The translations under genes and the position numbers were made by a program. The notes under the pieces were generated by a model that was given only the letters and a program-made list of their open reading frames with translations, ran no database searches and had not been told where the DNA came from. 64,000 bases of DNA. Origin: Deinococcus aquiradiocola. GTDB taxonomy: Bacteria; Deinococcota; Deinococci; Deinococcales; Deinococcaceae. This document shows, piece after piece, positions 1-11,519 of the stretch (position 1 is the first letter of the stretch; each line of letters opens with the position of its first letter). The stretch is from positions 62,001-126,000 of the forward strand of contig NZ_BMOE01000004.1 of the NCBI RefSeq assembly GCF_014646915.1. Reading direction: 5' to 3'.

Positions 1-39
1 CTGGGAGTTCCCGGGTGGCCCGCCGCGTCCGAAGAACGC

Positions 40-258
<219 letters not shown>

Positions 259-492
259 GGTGTCCTCCGCCGTCACGTCTGGCAGGCCTGAACGGCTGCG
301 GGTGCGTAACGGGCAACCCTGGAAGTGTACCACACCTGCCCGGCCCGGAAGTGTGGCGGGCACCGGAACGGCGAACGGCGCGCGCCTCCCGCATGACGGG
401 GACCACGCTTTCATGTCGCGCAGCTGAACTTCCCACCTTCATGATGTCATCCGCTCTGGACGGCAGCCGAAAATCGTGTTGTGCTGTAGGGA

Positions 493-1263
493 GTGACGCG
501 CCCGACGACCCCCGACGCCTGCCTCGCCTGCCAGGGGTCCTCCCGCAAGGTGTTCGCCATCTCGACGGCCTTTCAGCCCATCGTGGACATCTCCACGCGT
601 GAGATCTTCGCGTACGAGGCGCTCGTGCGCGGCCCGGAGGGACAGTCCGCGCCGTGGGTGCTCGCGCAGGTCGGCCCGGAGGACCTGTACGCCTTCGATC
701 AGCAGTGCCGCGTCACGGCCATCCACGCGGCGGCCCGGCTGGGGATCGCCACGCGCCTCAGCATCAACTTCATGCCGAACGCCGTCTACACGCCCAGCAC
801 GTGCATTCAGGCGACGCTGCGCGCCGCGCGCGACACCGGCATGCCGCTCGACCGGCTGATGTTCGAGGTGACCGAGCACGAGAAGGTGGTGGATCAGGCG
901 CACGTGCGGCACATCATCGACGCCTACCGCGCGCACGGCTTCATGACGGCGCTCGACGACTACGGCGTCGGTCACGCGACCGCGCAGCTGCTCGTCGCGA
1001 TCCGGCCGGACATCCTGAAGCTCGACATGGCCCTCGTGCGCGGCGTGCAGGACGACCCGTGGCGGCAGGCCCTGATCCGCGCGCACTTCGCGTTCGCGCG
1101 CGAGACGGGAACCCTGGTGATCGCAGAAGGCATCGAGACGCTTCCCGAGGCGCGCGCCCTGGCGCAGCTCGGCGTGACGCTCATGCAGGGGTACTACTTT
1201 GCGCGGCCCGGCCTGGAGACGCTGCCCGTCGTGAGCGATCACCTGATCGACCAGATCAGCTGA
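493..1263 (+). CDS. EAL-domain c-di-GMP phosphodiesterase
   Basis: A 256-residue stand-alone EAL protein, predicted to be cytoplasmic and to hydrolyse cyclic di-GMP to pGpG. The motif EALVRG sits at residues 42-47. The other metal and substrate residues look present: Asn in SINFMP, Glu in FEVTEHE, the Asp pair in LDDYGVG, Lys in LKLDMALV, Glu in IAEGIET and Gln in QGYYFARP, so activity is likely. There is no GGDEF, PAS or membrane segment. A CxxC pair (Cys10, Cys13) precedes the domain and its role is unknown. The GTG start is the only reasonable one but lacks a well-spaced ribosome site. Confidence 0.9.
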   Translation: MTRPTTPDACLACQGSSRKVFAISTAFQPIVDISTREIFAYEALVRGPEGQSAPWVLAQVGPEDLYAFDQQCRVTAIHAAARLGIATRLSINFMPNAVYTPSTCIQATLRAARDTGMPLDRLMFEVTEHEKVVDQAHVRHIIDAYRAHGFMTALDDYGVGHATAQLLVAIRPDILKLDMALVRGVQDDPWRQALIRAHFAFARETGTLVIAEGIETLPEARALAQLGVTLMQGYYFARPGLETLPVVSDHLIDQIS

Positions 1264-1365
1264 GGGGAGCGCCTGCCGGGCCGTCCGGGCAGCCCGTGTC
1301 CGGGCCACCTGTATCTGGGAGGTAACGACCAAAGGCCCGGAGGGCGGCACGCTACCCTGGGGGCA

Positions 1366-3921
1366 ATGCAGGCCACCGATGTCTCCCTCACCAAGCTGAA
1401 AGGCACCGGCCGGGGTCCCCTCCCGCCGATGCTGGAACAGTACGTCAGCATGCGGGACGCCGTTCAGGAAACGTACCCCGACACCCTCCTGCTGTTCCAG
1501 TGCGGCGACTTCTACGAGACGTTCGGGGAGGACGCCGAACGCGCCGCGCGCCTGATGGGCCTCACGCTGACGCACAAGTCCAGCAGGGACTTCTCCACCC
1601 CGATGGCGGGCCTGCCGGTCCGCGCGGCGGACGCGCACATCGAGCGGCTGCTGGCGATGGGCGTGCGCGTCGCGGTGGCCGACCAGATGGAGGAACCGGG
1701 CAGCGGCCTGGTGGACCGCAAGGTGACGCAGCTCCTCACGCCCGGCACCGTGACGGACGAACGCCTGCTGTCGGCCGACGAGAACTTCCTGGCGGCCGTG
1801 GCGACCGGCAACGGGTACGCTCTGGCGCTGCTGGACCTGTCCACCGGGGAGTTCCGCTGCGCGAGCTTCGGGACGCGGGCCGCGCTGTACGACGACCTGT
1901 CGCGCTGGCGGGCGCGCGAGGTGCTGCTCGCGCCGGAACTGAGCGGCAACGCGGCCCTGCTCGCGGACTTCCAGTCGCGCTTCCCGGTGATGCTGTCGCA
2001 GGGAAGCTTCGATGTGAGCGCGGCCCGTACGGAAGTCATCGCCGCGCTGGGCGAGGTTCCGGCGAGCGTGGGAACGGACGCGCTGCTGCGCGCGTGCGGC
2101 GCGGTACTCGGGTACGCGCGCGGCACGCAGCAGGGACGGCTGGAGATGGTGCGCCGACTGAGTCGCTACGAGCCGGGCGCGCAGCTGCGCCTGAACGACT
2201 GGGCGCTGCGGGCGCTGGAGGTGTTCGCCGCGCAGCACCCGGGCGTGGCGGGCCAGCCGGACGGGTCGCTGATCGGGACGCTCAGCGAGACGCGCAGCGC
2301 GGGCGGACGGCGGCGCCTGCGGGCGTGGCTGCGTTCGCCGCTGCGCGACGCGGTCAGCATCGCCGCGCGGCAGGAGGCGGTCGCGGCCCTGGTGGGCGCG
2401 CCGGACCTGCGGCACGGCGTGCGCGCCCTGCTGTACCGCGCGCACGACCTGGAGCGCCTGTCGGCCCGCGTCGCGACGCGCCGGGCCGGTCCCAGGGAAG
2501 TCGCCGCGCTCGCACGGACGCTGGACCTCCTGCCGGACGCGGCAGGCCTGCTGGACGGGCAGGACGGCCTGCTGGGCGCGCTGCGCGGACGGCTCGGCGG
2601 GCTGCCGGACGTGGTGGCGCTCATCCGGGCGGCCCTGGTGGACGACCCGCCCATCCGCAGCGGCGAGGGCGGCCTGATCCGCGAGGGCTTCCACGCGCAG
2701 CTGGACGCCATGCGCGGCGAGGCGCTCACGCACCGCGAGTGGATCGCCGCGCTGGAAGTCAGCGAGCGCGTCAGGAGCGGCATCCCGAACCTGAAAGTCG
2801 GCTTCAACAGCGTCTTCGGGTACTACCTGGAGGTCAGCAGCTCTCACCTCGCGAAGGTCCCCGCCGACTACCGGCAGGTCGCGACCCTCAAGGACCGCGC
2901 GCGCTTCACGCGGCCCGACCTGCGCGAGCACGAACGCGAGATCGCGCGGCTGGAAGGCGCGGCCGACCGGCTGGAAGCGGAAGTGTTCACGCAGCTGCGC
3001 GAGAGCCTGTCCGGGCACGCCGAGGCGCTCAGCGAGGCGGCGGGCGCCGTGAGCGAACTGGATGTGCTGGCGGCCCTGGCGGAGATCGCGGCGGAACGCG
3101 GCTGGGTGCGGCCCGTCACGACGGACGGCGAGGTGCGGCTCGTGCAGGCGCGTCACCCGGTGGTGGAACGCAGCGTGGGCGAACGCTTCGTGCCGAACGA
3201 CGCGCACCTGAACGCGAACCGGCGCACGCTGATCATCACGGGGCCGAACATGGCGGGCAAGAGCACGTACCTGCGGACGGTGGCGCTGTGCGCGCTGCTG
3301 CACCAGATCGGGTCGTTCGTTCCGGCGGACACGGCCGAACTGCCGCTCTTCGACGCGGTGCACACGCGCATCGGGGCGTCCGACGACCTGGCGGGCGGAC
3401 GCAGCACCTTCATGGTGGAGATGTCGGAACTGGCGGACATCCTGCACGGCGCGGGCGCGCGCAGCCTCGTGATTCTCGACGAGGTGGGGCGCGGCACGAG
3501 CAGCCTCGACGGGCAGGCGATCGCACAGGCGGCCCTGGAGGGCCTGCACGCCACGGGCGCCTACACGCTGTTCGCGACGCATTACTTCGAGCTGACGCGG
3601 CTGGAAGGCACCGTGCCGGGCCTCGTGAACCTGCACGTCGCCGCGCAGGAGGACCCGCAGGTGGCGGGCGGCCTGACCTTCTACCATCAGGTGATGCCGG
3701 GCGCCGCGCAGCAGAGTTACGGCGTGGAGGTGGCGCGGCTGGCCGGGCTGCCGCAGGGCGTCACGGCGCGGGCCGCGCAACTCCTGGCGGGCCTGAACGC
3801 GCGCGGGGACGACACGGCCCTGCGGCGCGAACTGGCGAGCCTGGACCTGACGCGCCTCACCCCGATGGGCGCACTCGAACTGCTGCAGACGTGGCAGCGG
3901 CTCGCGCGCGGCGAATCGTGA
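1366..3921 (+). CDS. mutS: DNA mismatch repair protein MutS
   Basis: An 851-residue MutS1, which binds mismatches and insertion/deletion loops and recruits MutL. The mismatch-wedge motif F-Y-E is at residues 49-51 (CGDFYETFGED). The ATPase has Walker A GPNMAGKST near residue 626, Walker B LVILDEVGRGTSSLDG near 700 and a C-terminal FATHYFELTRLE segment. The length matches the family. A -10-like TACCCT (1353-1358) lies 7 nt before the ATG with no Shine-Dalgarno, so the message is probably leaderless. mutL follows after about 67 nt, suggesting a two-gene repair operon. Confidence 0.97.
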   Translation: MQATDVSLTKLKGTGRGPLPPMLEQYVSMRDAVQETYPDTLLLFQCGDFYETFGEDAERAARLMGLTLTHKSSRDFSTPMAGLPVRAADAHIERLLAMGVRVAVADQMEEPGSGLVDRKVTQLLTPGTVTDERLLSADENFLAAVATGNGYALALLDLSTGEFRCASFGTRAALYDDLSRWRAREVLLAPELSGNAALLADFQSRFPVMLSQGSFDVSAARTEVIAALGEVPASVGTDALLRACGAVLGYARGTQQGRLEMVRRLSRYEPGAQLRLNDWALRALEVFAAQHPGVAGQPDGSLIGTLSETRSAGGRRRLRAWLRSPLRDAVSIAARQEAVAALVGAPDLRHGVRALLYRAHDLERLSARVATRRAGPREVAALARTLDLLPDAAGLLDGQDGLLGALRGRLGGLPDVVALIRAALVDDPPIRSGEGGLIREGFHAQLDAMRGEALTHREWIAALEVSERVRSGIPNLKVGFNSVFGYYLEVSSSHLAKVPADYRQVATLKDRARFTRPDLREHEREIARLEGAADRLEAEVFTQLRESLSGHAEALSEAAGAVSELDVLAALAEIAAERGWVRPVTTDGEVRLVQARHPVVERSVGERFVPNDAHLNANRRTLIITGPNMAGKSTYLRTVALCALLHQIGSFVPADTAELPLFDAVHTRIGASDDLAGGRSTFMVEMSELADILHGAGARSLVILDEVGRGTSSLDGQAIAQAALEGLHATGAYTLFATHYFELTRLEGTVPGLVNLHVAAQEDPQVAGGLTFYHQVMPGAAQQSYGVEVARLAGLPQGVTARAAQLLAGLNARGDDTALRRELASLDLTRLTPMGALELLQTWQRLARGES

Positions 3922-3988
3922 GCGGAGGGTCCGCACGGGGCAGCGGCACCCCGCCGGTGTCGTGGGCCTGCGTGCCGGGTGGTGCCGG

Positions 3989-5680
<1,692 letters not shown>

Positions 5681-5704
5681 CGGGAGGGCCGCTATGCTGC
5701 CCGC

Positions 5705-6403
5705 ATGACTGCGTCTCCCCTCCCGAAGCCCCTGCTGCTCGGTCACCGGGGCTCGCCCCGCCAGCACCGCGAGAACACCCTCCTCAGCTTTCAGGCGGCG
5801 CTGCAGTCGGGGCTGGACGGCGTGGAGCTGGACGTGCGGCGCCTCGCGGACGGGCTGCTGGTGGTGCACCACGATCTGGAACTGCCGGACGGGCGCGCCC
5901 TGAACACCCTGCTGAGCGCGGACCTGCCGGACGACGTGCCGACGCTGGAGTCGGTGCTGGGCTGGGCGGCCGACACGGGCGCGTACGTGAACGTGGAGAT
6001 CAAGTTCGAGGGAGCGCGCATCGACGACCGCGTGTCCGGCACGCTGCGCGCGGTGCGGGCGCACGGGCTGGCGGAGCGGGTGATCGTGAGCAGCTTCAGT
6101 CCCTTCGTGCTGCGTGCCGCGCGGGACCTGGACGCCGGGATCGAGCGGGGCTTCCTGGTGCACCGCCCGTACCGGTTCGGGGTGGACCTGATGCCGCTGG
6201 TGGCACGCAAGCTGGCCGTGCGGGCACTGCACCCGCGCTTTCACCTGATCGACGAGGCGCTGATGACGCTGGCACGCGCGGAAGGGTGGCGGGTGAACGC
6301 GTGGACGGTGAACGACCCGGCAGAGGTGGCGCGACTGACGGCGCTGGGCGTGGACGGCCTGATCGGGGACCTGCCGGACGTGCTGCTCGGCGCCCGCCCC
6401 TGA
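5705..6403 (+). CDS. glycerophosphodiester phosphodiesterase
   Basis: A 232-residue GDPD-family TIM-barrel enzyme that splits glycerophosphodiesters into glycerol-3-phosphate and an alcohol. GHRGSPRQHRENTLLSF carries the catalytic first His and the Arg/Glu pair, GVELDVRRLADG carries the metal-binding Glu-x-Asp, VVHHD holds the second His and VEIKFE the next acid. There is no signal peptide, so it is probably cytoplasmic (UgpQ-like). TATGCT ends 6 nt before the ATG, so it is likely leaderless. It starts 24 nt after mutL but has its own promoter. Confidence 0.92.
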   Translation: MTASPLPKPLLLGHRGSPRQHRENTLLSFQAALQSGLDGVELDVRRLADGLLVVHHDLELPDGRALNTLLSADLPDDVPTLESVLGWAADTGAYVNVEIKFEGARIDDRVSGTLRAVRAHGLAERVIVSSFSPFVLRAARDLDAGIERGFLVHRPYRFGVDLMPLVARKLAVRALHPRFHLIDEALMTLARAEGWRVNAWTVNDPAEVARLTALGVDGLIGDLPDVLLGARP

Positions 6404-6415
6404 ACGGCCCGACGC

Positions 6416-6808
6416 TCAGGGGAGCGGGGTGCTGATGTGCGCGTTCTCGACGATTTCCAGGCGGTTGCCGAAGGGGTCGTGCAGGAAGGCGCGGCGGACG
6501 GGGTGGCAGCGGGTGTCGGTCTCGGTGGGGTGGCCGTGCGCGGCGGCGTGCGCGAGGAACGCGTCGAGGTCGCTGCAGCGCAGGCAGGGGTGGCCCTTGT
6601 CGCGCGGGTGGAAGGGGTCGGTGGTGCCGGTGTGCAGCTGTCGTCCGTCGGGCAGCGCGAACCACAGGCCCTCGCTGCTGCGGATGCCTTCGGGCCGCTG
6701 GAGTTCCGGCAGGCCGAGGAAGGTGCCGTAGAAGTCGCGGGCCTGCGCCGCGTGCCCGGCGGGCGCTTCGATCTGGACGTGGTCGAGTCCGGTGATGAAT
6801 GTCGGCAT
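6416..6808 (-). CDS. VOC-superfamily (glyoxalase/bleomycin-resistance fold) protein
   Basis: A 130-residue single VOC domain. It opens with MPTFITGLDHVQIEAP, giving the first-strand His, and ends with FLHDPFGNRLEIVENAH, the typical DPxGNxxE strand with the second acidic ligand. The pattern fits a metal-binding dioxygenase- or glyoxalase-like enzyme, but the substrate cannot be told. The ATG at 6808 is preceded by GAAGGT; the longer reading frame upstream has no domain support. It converges on the glycerophosphodiesterase gene, 12 nt away. Confidence 0.85.
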   Translation of the reverse strand: MPTFITGLDHVQIEAPAGHAAQARDFYGTFLGLPELQRPEGIRSSEGLWFALPDGRQLHTGTTDPFHPRDKGHPCLRCSDLDAFLAHAAAHGHPTETDTRCHPVRRAFLHDPFGNRLEIVENAHISTPLP

Positions 6809-6950
6809 ACCTTCAGCGTACGGGAAGACCTGCCCGAGCCCCCGATACCTCTCCAGAGACAACACGTATGGCGGCGCAGGCAGAGCGGCTCCCCTTCCCG
6901 CCCGCACTGCGCACGTCACCTTTCAGCCGGGCGGCTGGCCTTTTCAGGCG

Positions 6951-7163
6951 CGTTCCGTTCCATTCCCGGACCGTCGGGACTGCACCGCCCGTCCATCGTC
7001 CTGGGCAGAACGGGAGGAGTGGCGTGGCCAGCCGCGCCCGTTCACGACGACACGCCCTGCAGGACGCCTGCCCGCTCCCGGAACGCGTCTCTGTCCTTCT
7101 CGTTCCGCCCGGATCGACCCCGCACACGCCGCGGGATTCGATCGGAATCCGGATCAGGCGTGG
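6951..7163. repeat. dispersed Deinococcus-type repeat, copy A
   Basis: This fills most of the 345-nt gap between the VOC gene and the TrmB gene, and its right end slightly overlaps the TrmB 3' end. The left part (TTCCGTTCCATTCCCGGA and onward) matches copy D at about 51 of 61 positions. The block GCCCTGCAGGACGCCTGCCC at 7054-7073 recurs in copies B and C. The left end and the inverted right end (near 7140-7160) share about 13 of 17 bases, so it may have degenerate terminal inverted repeats. No protein is encoded. Confidence 0.65.
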
Positions 7164-7879
7164 ACGGGCTCTTCCGCCGAGCGGTCCTGCCGCGCCGCGA
7201 GTTCCACGTACCCTTCGATCAGGTGCACGATGACCGGGTTGTGCGTGTGCACGCCGTGCGCGTCGCGGGCGTGCGGCACCACGACCTCCGCGCCCGGCAG
7301 CGGCGGGGCGGGCGGCGTCACGAAGTGCGCGATCACGGCCGCCTCGCCGTCCCGCGCGAGCAGGAAGGCGCGCTCGCCGTCCATGGCGATGGCGGGCAGG
7401 TTCGCGAGCGGCGTCGTGACGACCCGCACACCGCGCGGCGTGAGCTTTTCGAGCGTCTCGGCGAGGTCCGGTTCGCCCGCCATGAAGAGCGTGCGCCGGG
7501 CGTTCAGGGTGAGGTCCTCGCACATGCTGCGCAGCGCGGCCTCACCGTGCAGGTGGTACACGGCTTCCGGCGCGGGGTCCGGTGCGAGGCGCGACAGGTC
7601 ACGGTCGAGCGCGCCGAGCCGGTCGTCGAAGGCGCGGCGGGACCGCGCGAGGTACTCGCGGGCCGACAGCGGCGCGTACTCCAGCGGGCTCTGCCCCACC
7701 CGCGCCGCCAGGCCGCGCCCCTCCAGGCGCTCCAGCGTCTCGTAGATCTTGGGGCGGGGAATGCCCGCCTGCCGCGCCACGCGGGCCGGAACGGCGCGGC
7801 CCAGCGCCAGCAGCGCGGTGTACGCGCGGGCCTCGTATTCGGTCAGACCCAGCGCCTGAAGATGGATGACAGCACTCAT
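7154..7879 (-). CDS. TrmB-family transcriptional regulator
   Basis: A 241-residue protein. The N-terminal winged helix has the TrmB pattern LGLTEYEARAYTALLALG followed by GIPRPKIYETLERLEGRGL (residues about 10-55). The C-terminal region (about 95-220) resembles the TrmB effector-binding or phospholipase-D-like fold (EAVYHLHGEAAL, ANLPAIAMDGERAFLL). Such proteins sense sugars or other metabolites; the ligand and targets are unknown, and no transporter lies next to it. TATCCT (7888-7893, minus strand) ends 8 nt before the ATG and no Shine-Dalgarno is seen, so leaderless initiation is likely. Confidence 0.88.
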   Translation of the reverse strand: MSAVIHLQALGLTEYEARAYTALLALGRAVPARVARQAGIPRPKIYETLERLEGRGLAARVGQSPLEYAPLSAREYLARSRRAFDDRLGALDRDLSRLAPDPAPEAVYHLHGEAALRSMCEDLTLNARRTLFMAGEPDLAETLEKLTPRGVRVVTTPLANLPAIAMDGERAFLLARDGEAAVIAHFVTPPAPPLPGAEVVVPHARDAHGVHTHNPVIVHLIEGYVELAARQDRSAEEPVHA

Positions 7880-7952
7880 GCAGTTACAGGATACGTGATT
7901 CGAGGCTGATCGTTCGCGGGTGGCATAGCCAGACCGTGCCGGGCCGACGCTG

Positions 7953-8180
7953 CATCCGGTGTCGATCCGGTTCCAGGACTGCCGGAAAGTGCACCGACGT
8001 CCCTTCCCGGGTCAGGGCAGCACCCGCGAGGACGCCTGCCCGCGTCTTGGGCCAATCAGCGCCCTGCAGGACGCCTGCCCGCTTCCATCTCCTCCAGACC
8101 GCACCTGCCGGGGCTCGCGGCCAGGCGGCGGCTTCGCGGTCCGCGCGGCTGAACTCCAGGCGTTCAGCTCGGTCGGGTGT
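7953..8180. repeat. dispersed Deinococcus-type repeat, copy B, with internal duplication
   Basis: The region between TrmB and the M23 peptidase is mostly a second copy of the repeat found at 19591. The left part (GATCCGGTTCCAGGACTGCC), the centre (GCCCTGCAGGACGCCTGCCC) and the right hairpin (GGCTGAACTCC...GTTCAGCTC) all align with copy C. Relative to C it holds an extra segment that doubles AGGACGCCTGCCCGC (8029-8043 and 8068-8082). It stops exactly at the peptidase stop codon. I see no coding capacity. Confidence 0.75.
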
Positions 8181-8734
8181 CAGGTGCCGCGCCGCAGCAG
8201 TGGGTACGGGTTCGTGGCCTGCCACGCCGGCGTGTACACCCCGTAATGCAGGTGCGGCGGCGTGCCGGCCGCGTTGCCGCTCGTGCCGACGTAGCCCAGC
8301 ACCGTGCCGACCGTCACCCACTCGCCCACCGTCACGTCCGCGTACCGGTCGAGGTGCGCGTAGTAGTGGTGGTACCCTCCTGGCCCGGTGACGGTCACGA
8401 CGCGGCCGCCCAGGCGGTCGAGGCCGACCTTGCCGATCACGCCGGTGGTGGTGGAGCGCACGGGCGTCCCGCGCGGCGCGAAGATGTCCACGCCCTCGTG
8501 ACTGCGTCCCTCGCTGCGCGCGCCGCCCCACGTGTCCGCGAACCGCACGCCCGGCAGCGGGTCCGGCAGGCTGCGGACGGTGGGCGCGGGCTGGCGCAGC
8601 AGGTCCGCGTACCGCATGGCCTGCTGCACCTGCGGCCACAGCCACGTCAGCAGGCCGAGCAGCGCGGCGAGCAGCAGCGCGAGCCACGCGAGGCGCATCA
8701 GGACGGGGGTGGTGGGGGGGCGTGAAGTGGTCAT
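8180..8734 (-). CDS. M23-family (LytM) peptidase, membrane-anchored
   Basis: A 184-residue protein with an N-terminal membrane anchor (about residues 12-32, [20 protein letters not shown]) and a C-terminal peptidase M23 domain. The zinc ligands are visible as SHEGVDIF (H and D) and the HLH of [13 protein letters not shown]. It also has [12 protein letters not shown], the conserved lysostaphin-like loop. It probably cleaves peptidoglycan cross-links from the outer face of the membrane. The ATG at 8734 follows GAGAGGCGAG. It is divergent from the hydrolase gene at 8828, about 90 nt apart. Confidence 0.92.
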   Translation of the reverse strand: MTTSRPPTTPVLMRLAWLALLLAALLGLLTWLWPQVQQAMRYADLLRQPAPTVRSLPDPLPGVRFADTWGGARSEGRSHEGVDIFAPRGTPVRSTTTGVIGKVGLDRLGGRVVTVTGPGGYHHYYAHLDRYADVTVGEWVTVGTVLGYVGTSGNAAGTPPHLHYGVYTPAWQATNPYPLLRRGT

Positions 8735-8827
8735 GTCTCGCCTCTCATTGCAGCACCCGTGCATGAGACGCGCCCAAATCCCGCCTGCGTTCCGGCCCGG
8801 TCCGGGCGGCCCCCCTACAATGACCGC

Positions 8828-9817
<990 letters not shown>

Positions 9818-9900
9818 CGCGCGGGCCGCGCGGGGGCGGCCGGACTGGAAAGTAAATCAACTTGCTCAGCAAAGCATCCGCCCCTGCTACACTCCCAGGC

Positions 9901-10842
9901 GTGACCTGGCTCAAGCCCGTAGATATTGACCCGCACGCGCAGTCCAGCTACGCGGCCTTCTTCGCCGACCTCGAGGCCCGCCTGCGGGACCCCGCCACCG
10001 ACCGCCCGGCCCTGGTGCGCGACACGCTCGCGCAGGCGATGTACGCCCGGACCTACGAGGCGCTCCTCGCGGACGCGCCGATTGCGGCCCTGAACCTCGA
10101 CTCGCGCAACGTGACCTTCGAGGCCGAGTACTACATGGCGACCGACCAGGAGCGCTTCCAGCAGGTCAAGCCGCTGCTGTGGCTGTGGAAGAACATCGAC
10201 CTGACGCCGCTCGGGCACAACCCCGTGTTCGGGATTCCGCTCAGGCGCGTGCTGGCCGGGCACGTGTTCCGGTCGGTGGGCCAGGACTTCAAGTGCTGGC
10301 AGAACGTGGAGTTCAGCGTCGGGTACAACATGGAGGTCGGGAACGACGTGGTCGTGCACCGCAACGTGCTGCTCGACGACATCGGCGGCATCGAACTGCA
10401 CGACGGGGCGAGCGTGTCCGACTACGTCAACATCTACAGCCACACGCACAGCGTGCTGGACGGCCCGGACGTGACGCTCCGCAGGACCGTGATCGGGCGC
10501 GGCGCGCGCCTCACGTACCACAGCACCATCCTGGCGGGCAGCGTCGTGAGCGACGACGCGATGCTCGCCACGCACGCCCTGCTGCGCGGCGACATTCCGC
10601 CGCAGGGCATCGCGATGGGCCTCCCGGCCCGCGTGACGCGCCAGAAGATCCGCTCGCCGCAGGAGGTGCTGGCGCTCGGCGGGGGCGTGGATTCGGCCAC
10701 GTACCCGCACGACGCAGGCCGCAAGGCCAACCCGGAATTCCCGCAGCCCACCCCGAACCAGACGCGCCTGCCGGACGGCGACCCGGCCCTCGCGCCGCGC
10801 GCCGTGCAGGCCGTGGCCGAACCGGTGGCCGGCGAGGGCTGA
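9901..10842 (+). CDS. left-handed beta-helix (hexapeptide) acyltransferase-like protein
   Basis: A 313-residue protein. Residues about 115-250 form hexapeptide repeats ([LIV]-G-x4), e.g. VFRSVGQDFKCWQNVEFSVG and VVVHRNVLLDDIGGIELHDG, as in O-acetyltransferases of the WbbJ/maa type. A possible catalytic His is in YSHTHSV. The N-terminal 100 residues are helical and not typical of maa enzymes. The last 60 residues are proline/alanine-rich. The acceptor is unknown. GTG at 9901 is preferred because TACACT (9888-9893) ends 7 nt upstream; a TTG at 9862 would extend it. Confidence 0.8.
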   Translation: MTWLKPVDIDPHAQSSYAAFFADLEARLRDPATDRPALVRDTLAQAMYARTYEALLADAPIAALNLDSRNVTFEAEYYMATDQERFQQVKPLLWLWKNIDLTPLGHNPVFGIPLRRVLAGHVFRSVGQDFKCWQNVEFSVGYNMEVGNDVVVHRNVLLDDIGGIELHDGASVSDYVNIYSHTHSVLDGPDVTLRRTVIGRGARLTYHSTILAGSVVSDDAMLATHALLRGDIPPQGIAMGLPARVTRQKIRSPQEVLALGGGVDSATYPHDAGRKANPEFPQPTPNQTRLPDGDPALAPRAVQAVAEPVAGEG

Positions 10843-10925
10843 CCGCAATTCAGGTGAACGGCGTGGCGACCGGCCCCGGTGATGAGCCGGAACGCACGGA
10901 CCCACGGGGCACGCGCGGGCCGACC

Positions 10926-11516
10926 ATGACGGCGGGCGCCACCCGTGACGCCCTGTGGTCGGCGCTGCTGCGGGACCGCGTGGCGACGTACCCGCTGCCG
11001 CCTCACGGGCACCACCCGAACTTCGTGGGCGCGCGTGAGGCGGCTGCCGCACTGCTCGCGCATCCGGCCGTGCAGCGTCACGCGTGCCTGATCGTGGGCG
11101 CGGAGCGTGCCCTGTACCCGCTGCGTCGGCAGGCGCTCGCGGCGGGCGTGACGCTGTACGTGCCGGACCAGAAGCGCGACGGGTGGTACTTCCGGGTGCG
11201 GGACGCGCGCGGCGCGGACCTGAAAGCCCTGCGTGAGCACGGCGAGCCGCACCTGCAGCCGGTCGGGGCGACGGCGGCCGTGCTGGCCTGCGTGGCCGTG
11301 GACCGCGCGGGCGGGCGGCTCTCGAAGGGCTTCGGGTGGGGGGCGCGCGGTGTGCCGCGCCTGCCGGACCTGCCGGTGTTCACGGTCGCTCACCCGGCCA
11401 TGCTGCAGGACGCCCTCCCCTGCCCGCCCGACTCGCGGGTGCAGGTGATCGGCCTGCCCGGCGAGGCCCTGCACGTTCAGGGCCCGGACGCGCAGACACC
11501 CTCACCTCCCACCTGA
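10926..11516 (+). CDS. 5-formyltetrahydrofolate cyclo-ligase-like (MTHFSD-type) protein
   Basis: A 196-residue protein related to 5-formyl-THF cyclo-ligase, which makes 5,10-methenyl-THF. The pattern YPLPPHGHHPNFVGAREAA, followed by PLRRQALAAGVTLYVPDQKRD and LSKGFGWGARG, resembles the MTHFSD/archaeal branch rather than E. coli YgfA. The glycine-rich GYGxGYYDR loop is altered to KGFGWGARG, so activity is uncertain. The ATG start is the best fit to the domain, but an in-frame GTG at 10854 is possible and no ribosome site is clear. It ends 3 nt from the convergent nos gene. Confidence 0.72.
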   Translation: MTAGATRDALWSALLRDRVATYPLPPHGHHPNFVGAREAAAALLAHPAVQRHACLIVGAERALYPLRRQALAAGVTLYVPDQKRDGWYFRVRDARGADLKALREHGEPHLQPVGATAAVLACVAVDRAGGRLSKGFGWGARGVPRLPDLPVFTVAHPAMLQDALPCPPDSRVQVIGLPGEALHVQGPDAQTPSPPT

Positions 11517-11519
11517 CCC

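Noticed and set aside
3962..3988. GTG at 3962 as the mutL start
   Set aside because: It adds nine residues with no counterpart in MutL; GTG 3989 directly precedes the conserved N-terminus.
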